This document shows positions 36,773 through 44,909 of a stretch of 64,000 bases of DNA, piece by piece. The notes below the pieces were generated by a model, which was not told where the DNA came from, searched no databases, and saw only the letters and a program-made list of their open reading frames with translations. The number at the start of each line of letters is the position of its first letter. Position 1 is the first letter of the stretch. Position numbers and translations under genes: made by a program. The stretch is from an uncultured Alphaproteobacteria bacterium (lineage in GTDB: Bacteria; Pseudomonadota; Alphaproteobacteria; RF32; CAG-239): positions 68,432 through 132,431 of the forward strand of contig CAKQLP010000004.1 of NCBI GenBank assembly GCA_934254675.1, written 5' to 3'.

Positions 36773-36799
36773 CCGGTTGCTTGAAATAAAAGCAGCCGG
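36773..36799 (+). terminator. Probable terminator hairpin after rho
   Basis: CCGGTTGCTT pairs with AAGCAGCCGG (one T-G pair) around an eight-base loop. The following sequence is T/A mixed rather than a clean T run. Confidence 0.55.
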
Positions 36800-36832
36800 T
36801 TATTAATATAAAATAATTTTAAAAAATTTTTC

Positions 36833-36862
36833 TTGCTTATTTTAATGGTGCCAAGTTATAAT
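36833..36862 (+). promoter_or_regulatory. Promoter of the structured RNA at 36870
   Basis: TTGCTT (36833-36838), 18-base spacer, perfect TATAAT (36857-36862); predicted transcription start near 36869. Confidence 0.75.
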
Positions 36863-36869
36863 GTTTATG

Positions 36870-37037
36870 CATTAAATGCAGGGCGTCAGAAACCCTTTTC
36901 AATAGGAGTCATTGCATAGTGACTTGATTTATATGCCGATTTCTGCTTAGAGCGGATGTCGGCTAAATAAGGTTATGTGCTGAATAAGCCGAGCCGTTTC
37001 CTATTGTACGGTTTCTGAACATCCGCCCGCTTTTTTT
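36870..37037 (+). ncRNA. Structured RNA or leader (possible 6S-like RNA or cis-regulator)
   Basis: A long closing stem joins the two ends: GGGCG (36881-36885) with CGCCC (37024-37028), TCAGAAACC (36886-36894) with GGTTTCTGA (37010-37018), and CAATAGGA (36900-36907) with TCCTATTG (36999-37006). Inside are a strong hairpin (GCCGA 36935-36939 with TCGGC 36959-36963, inner TCTGCT/AGCGGA) and a second one (GGTTAT/ATAAGCC, 36971-36990). It ends in seven T after 37030. The size fits 6S RNA, but the branched interior does not clearly match it. Confidence 0.65.
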
Positions 37038-37055
37038 ACAGCGGGTTTTGTTTTT
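37026..37055 (+). terminator. Terminator overlapping the closing stem of the RNA
   Basis: CCCGC (37026-37030) pairs with GCGGG (37041-37045), followed by TTTTG and five T. It shares bases with the CGCCC strand of the RNA closing stem, so the two foldings exclude each other. Confidence 0.65.
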
Positions 37056-37078
37056 ATATAAAAACGGAGTTTAGAAAT

Positions 37079-37927
37079 ATGCATAAGAATTCTTTACGTA
37101 CAGTCATTATGGGGTGCACTTTTCCTGTTATTTTCAACCACCTTTTAAATGTCATTCTCGGATTTATTCCGAGAATCCATTCAAAACACTCTTTTTTGGA
37201 TACTCGGAACAGACTGTTCGTCACGACCGAGTATGATATTGAAGTGGTGAGAAGTGTTGGTACATCTGAAAATGACAATCTTGTTGCACAGTGCGGTCGT
37301 TCTATGATTGAAATGCTCGGCGTGCTGGCTGTCGTTGGTGTATTGAGTGTTGGCGGTATTGCCGGATATTCAAAAGCGGTGCGAATGTATAAATCTAATA
37401 TTCAGAAAAGAATGATTTCAAGTATGGTAGCCAATATGATAAATATACGCGATAAATTGGATAGCAAATCACAAGAATTGGAAAATATAACTTATATATT
37501 TGAAGCAATGAGTGACATTCCGGAAGGGCTTACTTATAAAAATAATTATTTATATGACACGGAAGGTAATGAAATTTATATAAATTATGGGGTAGGTGTT
37601 TGGAATAATCAAGATGGATCGCAAGGAAAACAATTTGTTTATGGATTTCGTTTTAACTATATTTCATCAGCATCTATTATTTTACCATCTGCAGAAGATT
37701 TTTGTTTAAATGCACTACAAGTTATAAAAGAACATTATATGAAAGATTTTTATTCTTTTAAGGTTGAATATAGTGATTCATTATCTTGGGACAAAAGAAA
37801 ACAGGATGTTTTATATAATAAAAACGCATTATCCAGCGCTAATTTAACTGATATTTATAAGAAATGTAAAATCACCTTTAATGAAAAAGGAAGTGTTCGT
37901 TTTTCATTAATGCTAAATCCTTATTAA
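37079..37927 (+). CDS. Prepilin-like protein with repeat-derived long leader
   Basis: A 282-residue protein with a type IV prepilin-like N-methylation region CGRSMIEMLGVLAVVGVLSVGG at about residue 72: cleavage after Gly with Glu at +5 (G|RSMIE), then a hydrophobic helix. The pre-cleavage leader is about 73 residues, far longer than normal (under about 30), and residues 25-53 (VILGFIPRIHSKHSFLDTR...) are the translated double-palindrome repeat, kept in frame. The C-terminal domain is soluble, with a few Cys, and not recognised. It follows the structured RNA at 36870 and may be controlled by it. A GGAG ribosome site lies upstream; true start uncertain. Confidence 0.78.
   Translation: MHKNSLRTVIMGCTFPVIFNHLLNVILGFIPRIHSKHSFLDTRNRLFVTTEYDIEVVRSVGTSENDNLVAQCGRSMIEMLGVLAVVGVLSVGGIAGYSKAVRMYKSNIQKRMISSMVANMINIRDKLDSKSQELENITYIFEAMSDIPEGLTYKNNYLYDTEGNEIYINYGVGVWNNQDGSQGKQFVYGFRFNYISSASIILPSAEDFCLNALQVIKEHYMKDFYSFKVEYSDSLSWDKRKQDVLYNKNALSSANLTDIYKKCKITFNEKGSVRFSLMLNPY
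37151..37235 (+). repeat. Dispersed double-palindrome repeat, copy 2 (inside a CDS)
   Basis: The first hairpin is identical to copy 1; the second keeps its ATACTCGG/CCGAGTAT arms but has a longer loop (AACAGACTGTTCGTCACGA region). It is read in frame within the prepilin-like gene 37079-37927. Confidence 0.85.
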
Positions 37928-37965
37928 AAAACTCCCCGCTAAGTTAATAACGGGGAGTTTTTTGT
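37927..37965 (+). terminator. Bidirectional terminator between prepilin-like gene and ppdK
   Basis: AAAAACTCCCCG pairs with CGGGGAGTTTTTT across a 12-base loop, between two convergent genes. Confidence 0.88.
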
Positions 37966-37981
37966 AGTCAATCTCTAAAGA

Positions 37982-40660
37982 TTAAGCAGCTTTCTTTTCT
38001 GCGTGGTCTTTTTGAGTTTTACCATATTTGATAGCAGCTTGAGCTGCGGCCAAACGAGCTACCGGTACACGGAACGGTGAGCAAGACACATAGTCTAAAC
38101 CGCACTGTTGGAAGAACTCGATGGATTTAGGGTCACCACCATGTTCACCGCAAACGCCCAACAACAAGTCTGGGTTAGTTTGACGACCGCATTCGCAAGC
38201 GCGTTTAACCAATTTACCAACACCATCAACATCAATAGAAGCAAACGGATCTGCAACATAAATGCCTTTAGCGCGATAGCAATCCAAGATGGCACCGGTA
38301 TCGTCACGGCTCATACCCAAAGTTGTTTGAGTCAAGTCGTTTGTACCAAAACCAAAGAATGCAGCAGAAGCGGCAATTTCTTCAGCCATCAAAGCGGCTC
38401 TTGGCAATTCAATCATTGTACCAACTTCATATTCAATAGATTTGCCTTTTTCAGCAAACAAAGCTTGAGCAGTTGTATCAATGATGTTTTTAACAATATC
38501 CAATTCTTTCTTAGAACCAACCAATGGAACTTCGATTTCAGGCATAACATTAACGCCTTCTTTACGGCATTCCATAGCAGCTTCCAAGATAGCGCGAGTT
38601 TGCATTTCGCAGATTTCCGGATAAGTAATTGGCAAACGGCAACCACGATGACCCAACATAGGGTTCATTTCGTGCAAAGAGTTAGCGCGGTTTTTAACTT
38701 CGGCTAAAGTTTTGCCCATTTTATCAGCCAATTCCTGCATTTCTGCATCTGTGTGAGGCAAAAATTCATGGAGCGGTGGATCCAACAAACGAATAACTAC
38801 AGGGAAACCATTCATGGTTCTGTACAATTCTTTGAAGTCTTCTTTTTGATATGGCAACAATTTAGCCAAAGCAGCACGGCGGCCGGCTTCGTCATCAGAC
38901 AAAATCATTGTGCGCATATCAGAAATTCTTTTAGCGTCAAAGAACATGTGTTCAGTACGAGCCAAACCAATACCTTCGGCACCAAATGCCAAAGCTTGTT
39001 TCGCATCAGCCGGAGTTTCTGCGTTGGCGCGAACGTGCATTGTGCGGATTTCATCAACCCAACCCATAAATGTACCGAAGTTACCGGTCATAGATGCGCT
39101 GACAGTTGGAATTTCACCTTCAATGATTTGACCTTTAGCACCATCCAAAGATACCCAATCGCCTTCTTTAATTACAACGCCGGATTTTGTTGACATTGTT
39201 TTAGTTTTGTAGTCGATGGTGATATCTGTTGAACCGGATACGCAAGGAGTACCCATACCACGAGCAACCACAGCAGCGTGAGAAGTCATACCGCCGCGAG
39301 CAGTGATCACACCTTGAGAAGCGTGCATACCACCAATATCTTCCGGAGAAGTTTCGTTACGGATAAGGATAACTTTTTCACCTTTAGCGGCCCAAGCTTC
39401 TGCATCTTCAGCGCAGAATACGGCACGACCAACAGCGGCACCAGGAGAAGCCGGCAAACCATTAGCAATTACTTTTTTGTTGGCTTTAGGGTCCAACATT
39501 GGGTGCAACAATTGGTCTAATTGGTCAGCACCAACGCGCATGATAGCTTCTTCTTTAGTCAACAAACCTTCGTTAACCATTTCAACAGCCATTCTTACAG
39601 CAGCGGCGGCAGTTCTTTTACCATTACGGCATTGCAACATCCACAATTTTTTGTGTTCAATGGTGAATTCCATATCTTGCATATCTTTGTAGTGTGCTTC
39701 CAAAGCGTTGCGAACATCTACAAGTTGTTGATACAAATCTGGCCACAATTCTTCCAAAGAGTTGCCTTTGCCTTCAGAACCCATAGGTTGCGGAGTACGA
39801 ATACCAGCCACAACGTCTTCACCTTGAGCGTTGATTAAGTATTCACCATAATATCTGTTTTCACCGGTTGCAGGGTCACGAGAGAAGCATACACCGGTTG
39901 CAGAATCATCGCCGGCATTACCGAACACCATGGTTTGAACGTTACAAGCTGTACCCCAATCACCAGGGATGTTGTTCAATTTACGATAGGTGATGGCGCG
40001 GGCTGCGTTCCAAGAACCAAATACGGCACCGATACCAAGCCACAATTGTTCCCAAGGGTCTTGTGGAACAACTTTACCCAATTTTTTACCAATTTCTTTG
40101 TATTCGTTTACCAATTCTTTCAAGTCATCGGTTGTCATATCTGTATCAGATTTATAACCTTTGGCTTTTTTCATAGCTTCAAGAGCGCCTTCATATTCAT
40201 CAAGGTCTGCGCCCAAAACTACATCAGAGAACATTTGGATAAAACGACGATAAGAATCATAAGCGAATCTTTCATTACCAGAAACTTTAGCCAAACCTTT
40301 AACGCTTTCATCGTTCAAACCAAGGTTCAAAACGGTGTCCATCATACCAGGCATAGAAATTCTTGCGCCGGAACGAACAGAGAACAACAGCGGATTTTCA
40401 GGATCGGCAAATTTTTTACCCATAATGGCTTCAACGCCGGCAACAGCTGCTTTAACTTGGTCTTTCAAGTCAGCAGGATATGTGTTGTTGTTTGCATAGT
40501 AATATGTGCAAACGTCTGTTGTAACGGTGAATCCAGGAGGAACAGGCAAGCCAACTTTGTTCATTTCTGCCAAGTTAGCACCTTTACCGCCCAGGAGATT
40601 ACGCATGTTGGCATCGCCTTCTGCTTTGCCATTTCCAAATGTATATACCCATTTACTCAT
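37982..40660 (-). CDS. ppdK: Pyruvate, phosphate dikinase
   Basis: Interconverts pyruvate, ATP and phosphate with PEP, AMP and pyrophosphate. The 892-residue protein has the ATP-grasp N-terminal domain (GGKGANLAEMNKVGLPVPPGF), the swivelling domain with the phosphocarrier His in GGMTSHAAVVARGMG, and a C-terminal TIM barrel with the catalytic Cys in LLGVCGEHGGDP. GGAG precedes the ATG. In a gut-type anaerobe it would run glycolysis or gluconeogenesis with PPi. Codon use looks highly regular, fitting a strongly expressed gene. Confidence 0.98.
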   Translation of the reverse strand: MSKWVYTFGNGKAEGDANMRNLLGGKGANLAEMNKVGLPVPPGFTVTTDVCTYYYANNNTYPADLKDQVKAAVAGVEAIMGKKFADPENPLLFSVRSGARISMPGMMDTVLNLGLNDESVKGLAKVSGNERFAYDSYRRFIQMFSDVVLGADLDEYEGALEAMKKAKGYKSDTDMTTDDLKELVNEYKEIGKKLGKVVPQDPWEQLWLGIGAVFGSWNAARAITYRKLNNIPGDWGTACNVQTMVFGNAGDDSATGVCFSRDPATGENRYYGEYLINAQGEDVVAGIRTPQPMGSEGKGNSLEELWPDLYQQLVDVRNALEAHYKDMQDMEFTIEHKKLWMLQCRNGKRTAAAAVRMAVEMVNEGLLTKEEAIMRVGADQLDQLLHPMLDPKANKKVIANGLPASPGAAVGRAVFCAEDAEAWAAKGEKVILIRNETSPEDIGGMHASQGVITARGGMTSHAAVVARGMGTPCVSGSTDITIDYKTKTMSTKSGVVIKEGDWVSLDGAKGQIIEGEIPTVSASMTGNFGTFMGWVDEIRTMHVRANAETPADAKQALAFGAEGIGLARTEHMFFDAKRISDMRTMILSDDEAGRRAALAKLLPYQKEDFKELYRTMNGFPVVIRLLDPPLHEFLPHTDAEMQELADKMGKTLAEVKNRANSLHEMNPMLGHRGCRLPITYPEICEMQTRAILEAAMECRKEGVNVMPEIEVPLVGSKKELDIVKNIIDTTAQALFAEKGKSIEYEVGTMIELPRAALMAEEIAASAAFFGFGTNDLTQTTLGMSRDDTGAILDCYRAKGIYVADPFASIDVDGVGKLVKRACECGRQTNPDLLLGVCGEHGGDPKSIEFFQQCGLDYVSCSPFRVPVARLAAAQAAIKYGKTQKDHAEKKAA

Positions 40661-40845
40661 GGTTATTTAAGCTCCTATTAGCTATTTTGTTAAAACGAAG
40701 TTACAGTCCGCAAGCGAGCCATAACTAAAATTAAAAAAACTTCAATTTGCCTTGAATGTATAACACAAAATGTCAGACTTCAAGCAAAATATCACATTTT
40801 TTGGGAAAAAAATATGGACATAATTGCTTATTTTTACGCAAAAAT

Positions 40846-40878
40846 AAAAAGGTTGTCTAAATTTAAACAACCTTTTCA
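40846..40878 (-). terminator. Terminator after carD
   Basis: AAAAGGTTGT pairs with ACAACCTTTT around a ten-base AT loop just past the carD stop. Confidence 0.8.
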
Positions 40879-40899
40879 AAATACTCTTTTATATGAAAA

Positions 40900-41412
40900 T
40901 TATTTTGCTAAAATATCCAATAATTTTTTATTGGCTTCTTCCATGGTGCAATTGCTGTAAATAGATACTTCGCTGGCCAAGCGATTAACGGCTTGTTCAT
41001 AAATTTGACGTTCGCTGTAAGACTGCTCAGCAATATTTTCATTGCGGTATAAATCACGAATAACTTCAGCAATAGCCACTGGATTTCCTGAATTTATTTT
41101 ATTTTCATATTCTTGGGCGCGACGCGACCACATAATTTTACGAACTTTTGCTTTGCCTTTAAGGGTTGCAAAAGCTTCATTCATTGTTTTTTCATCAGAT
41201 ATTTTGCGTAAGCCAACATTTGAGATTTTGGAAGTTGGAATACGGAGAGTCATTTTATCCTTGTCAAAATTTACCACCAGAAGCTCAAGTTCGGAACCGG
41301 CAATATTTTGTTTGGTCACGTCAGCCACTTTACCCACACCATGAGTTGGATAAACAACATATTCGCCGGCGTTGAAAGTTAGTGATGGTAATTTTTTAAT
41401 ACTCATGTTCAC
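40900..41412 (-). CDS. carD: CarD family RNA polymerase-binding regulator
   Basis: CarD binds the RNA polymerase beta subunit and stabilises open promoter complexes. The 170-residue protein has the N-terminal RNAP-interaction domain (FNAGEYVVYPTHGVGKVADV, LRIPTSKISNVGLRKI) and the C-terminal helical DNA-contacting domain (IMWSRRAQEYENKINSGNPVAIAEVIRDLY). Typical alphaproteobacterial length. Monocistronic with its own terminator. Confidence 0.96.
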   Translation of the reverse strand: MNMSIKKLPSLTFNAGEYVVYPTHGVGKVADVTKQNIAGSELELLVVNFDKDKMTLRIPTSKISNVGLRKISDEKTMNEAFATLKGKAKVRKIMWSRRAQEYENKINSGNPVAIAEVIRDLYRNENIAEQSYSERQIYEQAVNRLASEVSIYSNCTMEEANKKLLDILAK

Positions 41413-41505
41413 TCCAGAAAAATAAAATTTATAACGAAAACAGAATAGAATATATCACATTTTTCGAGTTAAATCCAGAGCAAAAACGTTAAAAATTTAA
41501 TTTTT

Positions 41506-41985
41506 TTAAAATTTTTTTATTTTTGGAAATAATTTTGTTTGTCTGAGAGCTTCGGTTAACGCAATAGACGCTGAAACAGCCATGTTGATGGAGCGGGCTT
41601 CTGGAGACATCGGTATCAATAGTTGAGCGTCAACCAGTTGATGTATTTCTTCTGGAACACCGGCACTTTCACGTCCCATTAAAATAATATCATTCGGCTT
41701 AAATTCAAAATCTAAAAAAGAATTTTTTCCATGAGTTGTCATTAAAACCAGACGACCATATTCATCCGGATGGTTTAAACGATAATCCATAAAATCGGCC
41801 CAACTGTTATGACGTCGGCAATTAACCAAATCTAAATAATCCATGCCGGCGCGACGCATAGCTTTTTCATTAAAAATGAATCCGCAAGGTTCAATAATAT
41901 CTATTTCAATATTTAAGCAAGCACCCAATCTTAAAAGAGTGCCAGTATTTTGAGGAATATCAGGTTGATATAAAGCTAAGCGCAT
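41506..41985 (-). CDS. trmL: tRNA (cytidine/uridine(34)-2'-O)-methyltransferase TrmL
   Basis: A SPOUT-class methyltransferase for the wobble base of tRNA-Leu isoacceptors. The 159-residue protein has MRLALYQPDIPQNTGTLLRLGACLN at the start, the knot motifs LMGRESAGVPEEI and IPMSPEARSINMAVSASIALTEA. It precedes secB in reverse orientation to the timA-mltA cluster. Confidence 0.95.
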   Translation of the reverse strand: MRLALYQPDIPQNTGTLLRLGACLNIEIDIIEPCGFIFNEKAMRRAGMDYLDLVNCRRHNSWADFMDYRLNHPDEYGRLVLMTTHGKNSFLDFEFKPNDIILMGRESAGVPEEIHQLVDAQLLIPMSPEARSINMAVSASIALTEALRQTKLFPKIKKF

Positions 41986-42007
41986 CGTCGGTACTTTCTT
42001 TTATAAA

Positions 42008-42463
42008 TTAAGCTGATTTTTTGGCTTCTTCGGCTTCTTTGGCTTTTTTAGCATTGTAAAGAGCTACAAAGTCAACCGGACTTAATAACATAGGTGGTAA
42101 GCCGGCAGCAGACAAGCTATTGGCAATAATACTGCGGACAAACGGAAACAGTAATCGCGGCAATTCAATACACAAAACCGGTTCCAAATGTTCTTCCGGA
42201 ACGTTTACGGAAGCAACAGCGGCATAAGATAATTCAATAATAAACAATGTCTTGCCATCTATATCAGCGTTCATTTTGGCTGTAAGCGTCACATTATAGT
42301 TTCCGTTATCCATTTTTTGATTATGCATACCCATATCAACATTGATATTTGGATTTTTATTCATTTCCTTAAATATTTCAGGCGCCAAAGGTATTTCCAA
42401 AGACATGTCTTTAATGTATTGGCTATGAATCATAATGCCTACCGGTTGTTGATTATTTTCCAT
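42008..42463 (-). CDS. secB: Protein-export chaperone SecB
   Basis: A homotetrameric chaperone that keeps preproteins unfolded for SecA. The 151-residue protein carries HSQYIKDMSLEIPLAPEIFK, the VTLTAKMNADIDGKTLFIIELSYAAV core, and the SecA-binding PRLLFPFVRSIIANSLSAAGLPPMLLSPVDF. It faces away from timA-mltA-smr, the arrangement usual for alphaproteobacteria. It matters here because the giant autotransporter and several lipoproteins need Sec export. Confidence 0.97.
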   Translation of the reverse strand: MENNQQPVGIMIHSQYIKDMSLEIPLAPEIFKEMNKNPNINVDMGMHNQKMDNGNYNVTLTAKMNADIDGKTLFIIELSYAAVASVNVPEEHLEPVLCIELPRLLFPFVRSIIANSLSAAGLPPMLLSPVDFVALYNAKKAKEAEEAKKSA

Positions 42464-42590
42464 TTTTTTCTCCTTAAAATTTTTAGTTTACTTAGAAATA
42501 ATACGAAAAAATCTAATCGTCAAATATTTATATTGATAAAAAATTTAATTGTTTTATATTATATATGTATATTTGAGAGGTAAAATTAAT

Positions 42591-43214
42591 ATGACTGATA
42601 TCATTTTTTTGCTGATTTTAGTTGCTGCGCTAGCTATACGCTTATACAGCGTTTTTGGAAAAGGCGAAAATAATAAAAATATTCGTATTGTTTTAAAGCC
42701 TGTTCGTAAAAATTCAGGACAAGAATTTGTTGACAATGTTGTTGAAATGTCGCAAGCGGAACAATTTATGGAAAAAAATAAAATAATGGATGAAAAATCT
42801 TCTGACTTTAATAAAGAAATGTTTTTGAATGGCGCTCGAAAAGTTTTTGAATTGGTTTTACACGCTTTTAGCAGTGGAGATTTGTCTTCAGTAAAAGATT
42901 TGGTTAGTAAAAAAGTTTTTGATGCTTTTAATGGAACTTTAATGGAACGCAAAGAAAAAAATATGACATCTGAGGTTGATTTTATTTGCTTTGATAAAAG
43001 CGAAGTTAAAGATGTTAAGATGTTGAAAAATAGCATTAAAGTTGTGGTCGAATTTGTAAGCGAACAAGTTAATTTATTGCGCAATGCCGAAGGTGAAGTG
43101 GTGGAAGGTGATGAAAACTTTGTGCAAAAAATCACCGATGTTTGGACTTTTGAAAGAATGTTAAATGCAAAAAATAACAATTGGGTGCTGGTTTCCACTA
43201 AAAAAACAGCTTAG
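42591..43214 (+). CDS. Tim44/TimA-like domain protein
   Basis: A 207-residue membrane-anchored protein with one N-terminal helix (DIIFLLILVAALAIRLYSVFG) and a C-terminal Tim44-like domain (FLNGARKVFELVLHAFSSGDLSSVKDLVSKKVFDAFNG, then DVWTFERML...NWVLVST). In Caulobacter and relatives this gene (timA) lies beside secB and is related to the mitochondrial import motor subunit Tim44. GAGAGG precedes the chosen ATG; an earlier in-frame ATG at 42549 would add an unusual extension. Its end overlaps mltA by 50 bases. Confidence 0.88.
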   Translation: MTDIIFLLILVAALAIRLYSVFGKGENNKNIRIVLKPVRKNSGQEFVDNVVEMSQAEQFMEKNKIMDEKSSDFNKEMFLNGARKVFELVLHAFSSGDLSSVKDLVSKKVFDAFNGTLMERKEKNMTSEVDFICFDKSEVKDVKMLKNSIKVVVEFVSEQVNLLRNAEGEVVEGDENFVQKITDVWTFERMLNAKNNNWVLVSTKKTA

Positions 43215-44373
43215 TTTTATTTTTTTAGCCGCGTTTTTATTGCTTTTAAACGGTTGTTTTCAGGAAAAAAAAGAAATTCCAACAACTGAAAAAGGTAAGG
43301 TTGTGCTGAAAAAAGCTAGTTTTTCGCAGCTAAGCGGTTGGAATTTAGATGACTTTGGAGAAGTTGTTCCGGTTTTTGCCAAAAATTGTCAAGCTGTTCT
43401 TAAAAATAAAAATACTTATATTTATAATTCGGCAATTAAAGTAAAAACGGCTGATTATAAGCGTGTATGCGAAAAGTTTAAAACAGCGGGAATAAGTAGC
43501 GGTACACAAATGAAAAAATTTATTGAAAACGAATTTGTGCCATATGCCGTGTCTGACAATGGCAATTCCGACGGTAAATTTACATCCTATTATGAAGCTG
43601 TTATTCACGCGTCTTTTGAAAAAAATTCAAAATACAGATTTCCTGTGTATGGCCGGCCAAATGATTTAATTGAGATTAACTTAAAAGATTTTGATAATTC
43701 TTTGCCTAATACGCGTTTAGTGGGAAGAGTAGAGGGTAAAAAATTTGTTCCTTATTATAATCGCCGTGAAATAGAGCAAAATGGAGTGTCTGCACCGGTT
43801 TTGATGTGGGGTGACGATTTGGTCGATATTCACTTTATGCAAATTCAAGGCTCGGCAATTGCTGTTATGGATGACGGCTCAGAATTGAGGATTGGTTTTG
43901 CTGACAGCAATGGGCGGAAATTTAAAGGAATTGGCTCTATTTTGTTACAAAAAGGGTTAATAAAGCCGGAAGATGCTTCAATGATGAAAATTAGGGAATG
44001 GTTAAGGAAAAATCCTCAAAAAGCGGCTGAGATAATGGCAGAAAATGAACGCTTTATCTTTCAGCGTGTAGTTGATGCGGATGGTCCAGTTGGCGCAATG
44101 GGACTCTCTTTAACGGCCGGACGCAGCATGGCGGTGGATAATCAATATGTTCCTTTGGGAGCTATGTTATGGTTGGACACCATTAATCCGGATAAAAATA
44201 AAATAGAAAAAATTGTGTTTGCGCAAGACATTGGTAGCGCAATAAAAGGTGTTGTTCGTGGCGATTATTTTTGGGGACATGGCGAGGATGCTTTGGCTCA
44301 AGCCGGACGAATGAATTCAGCGGGGAAATATTATTTGCTTGCGCCTAAATATTCTGCGCCGAAGGTAAATTAA
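43165..44373 (+). CDS. mltA: Membrane-bound lytic transglycosylase A
   Basis: Cleaves peptidoglycan glycan strands to 1,6-anhydromuramyl products at the outer membrane. The 402-residue protein has a signal peptide with lipobox LLNGC (Cys 31), the MltA domain (KFTSYYEAVIHASFEKNSKYRFPVYGRP, MQIQGSAIAVMDDGSELRIGFADSNG) and the C-terminal 3D domain with FAQDIGSAIKGVVRGDYFWG carrying the catalytic Asp. It starts inside the timA-like gene and ends overlapping smr by one base. Its anhydro-products would suit the AmpG-like permease at 32499. Confidence 0.95.
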   Translation: MQKITIGCWFPLKKQLSFIFLAAFLLLLNGCFQEKKEIPTTEKGKVVLKKASFSQLSGWNLDDFGEVVPVFAKNCQAVLKNKNTYIYNSAIKVKTADYKRVCEKFKTAGISSGTQMKKFIENEFVPYAVSDNGNSDGKFTSYYEAVIHASFEKNSKYRFPVYGRPNDLIEINLKDFDNSLPNTRLVGRVEGKKFVPYYNRREIEQNGVSAPVLMWGDDLVDIHFMQIQGSAIAVMDDGSELRIGFADSNGRKFKGIGSILLQKGLIKPEDASMMKIREWLRKNPQKAAEIMAENERFIFQRVVDADGPVGAMGLSLTAGRSMAVDNQYVPLGAMLWLDTINPDKNKIEKIVFAQDIGSAIKGVVRGDYFWGHGEDALAQAGRMNSAGKYYLLAPKYSAPKVN

Positions 44374-44909
44374 TGTCTGAGCAAAAAGAAGATGAAGAAT
44401 TTTGGTTTGAAACTGTTAAAGATGTTAAAAAAACAGTTTCAAGTCAGATTGTTTCACGTGAAAAAGCTTATAAACCTGTGATAAAAGAAAAAGTCTTTTA
44501 TGCCACCAAACAAGAATTTTCGACTTATTCAAAATTTTTAGATGATTTTGAAAGCGGCGGAATAGATAAATCTACTTTACGCAAGTTTAAACGTGAAGAG
44601 TTCAGAGTGGAAGCTGTTTTGGATTTGCATGGTTTAACCGAGGACGAAGCTTTTGCTAAGGTGGATAGTTTTATTCCGCAAAGTTATGCTCTAGGTCGCC
44701 GCTGTGTGATGATTATTACCGGAAAAGGAATCCGCGCGCATCCGGATGACGATATTTTTACAGCTAAAGGCGTTTTGCGTAAACAAGTGCCGCAATGGCT
44801 GAATATGGCGAGACTTAGGGCTATGATTTTAATTTATAAACATCCTTCCGAAAAAATGGGTGGAACCGGCGCTCTTTATATCTTACTGCGTCGTAACAAG
44901 GAACTTTAG
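44373..44909 (+). CDS. Smr domain protein
   Basis: A 178-residue protein with a C-terminal Smr domain (about residues 84-178): LDLHGLTEDEAFAKVDSFI, RCVMIITGKG, and GGTGALYILLRR. Stand-alone Smr proteins are predicted nucleases or RNA-binding proteins. Third gene of the conserved timA-mltA-smr set; overlaps mltA by one base and meets the convergent zinc peptidase-like gene with a four-base overlap. Confidence 0.94.
   Translation: MSEQKEDEEFWFETVKDVKKTVSSQIVSREKAYKPVIKEKVFYATKQEFSTYSKFLDDFESGGIDKSTLRKFKREEFRVEAVLDLHGLTEDEAFAKVDSFIPQSYALGRRCVMIITGKGIRAHPDDDIFTAKGVLRKQVPQWLNMARLRAMILIYKHPSEKMGGTGALYILLRRNKEL

Noticed and set aside
36773..37055. Firm 6S RNA (ssrS) assignment
   Set aside because: Size, promoter and closing stem fit, but the interior is branched rather than one long stem with a central bubble, so the RNA is left unnamed.
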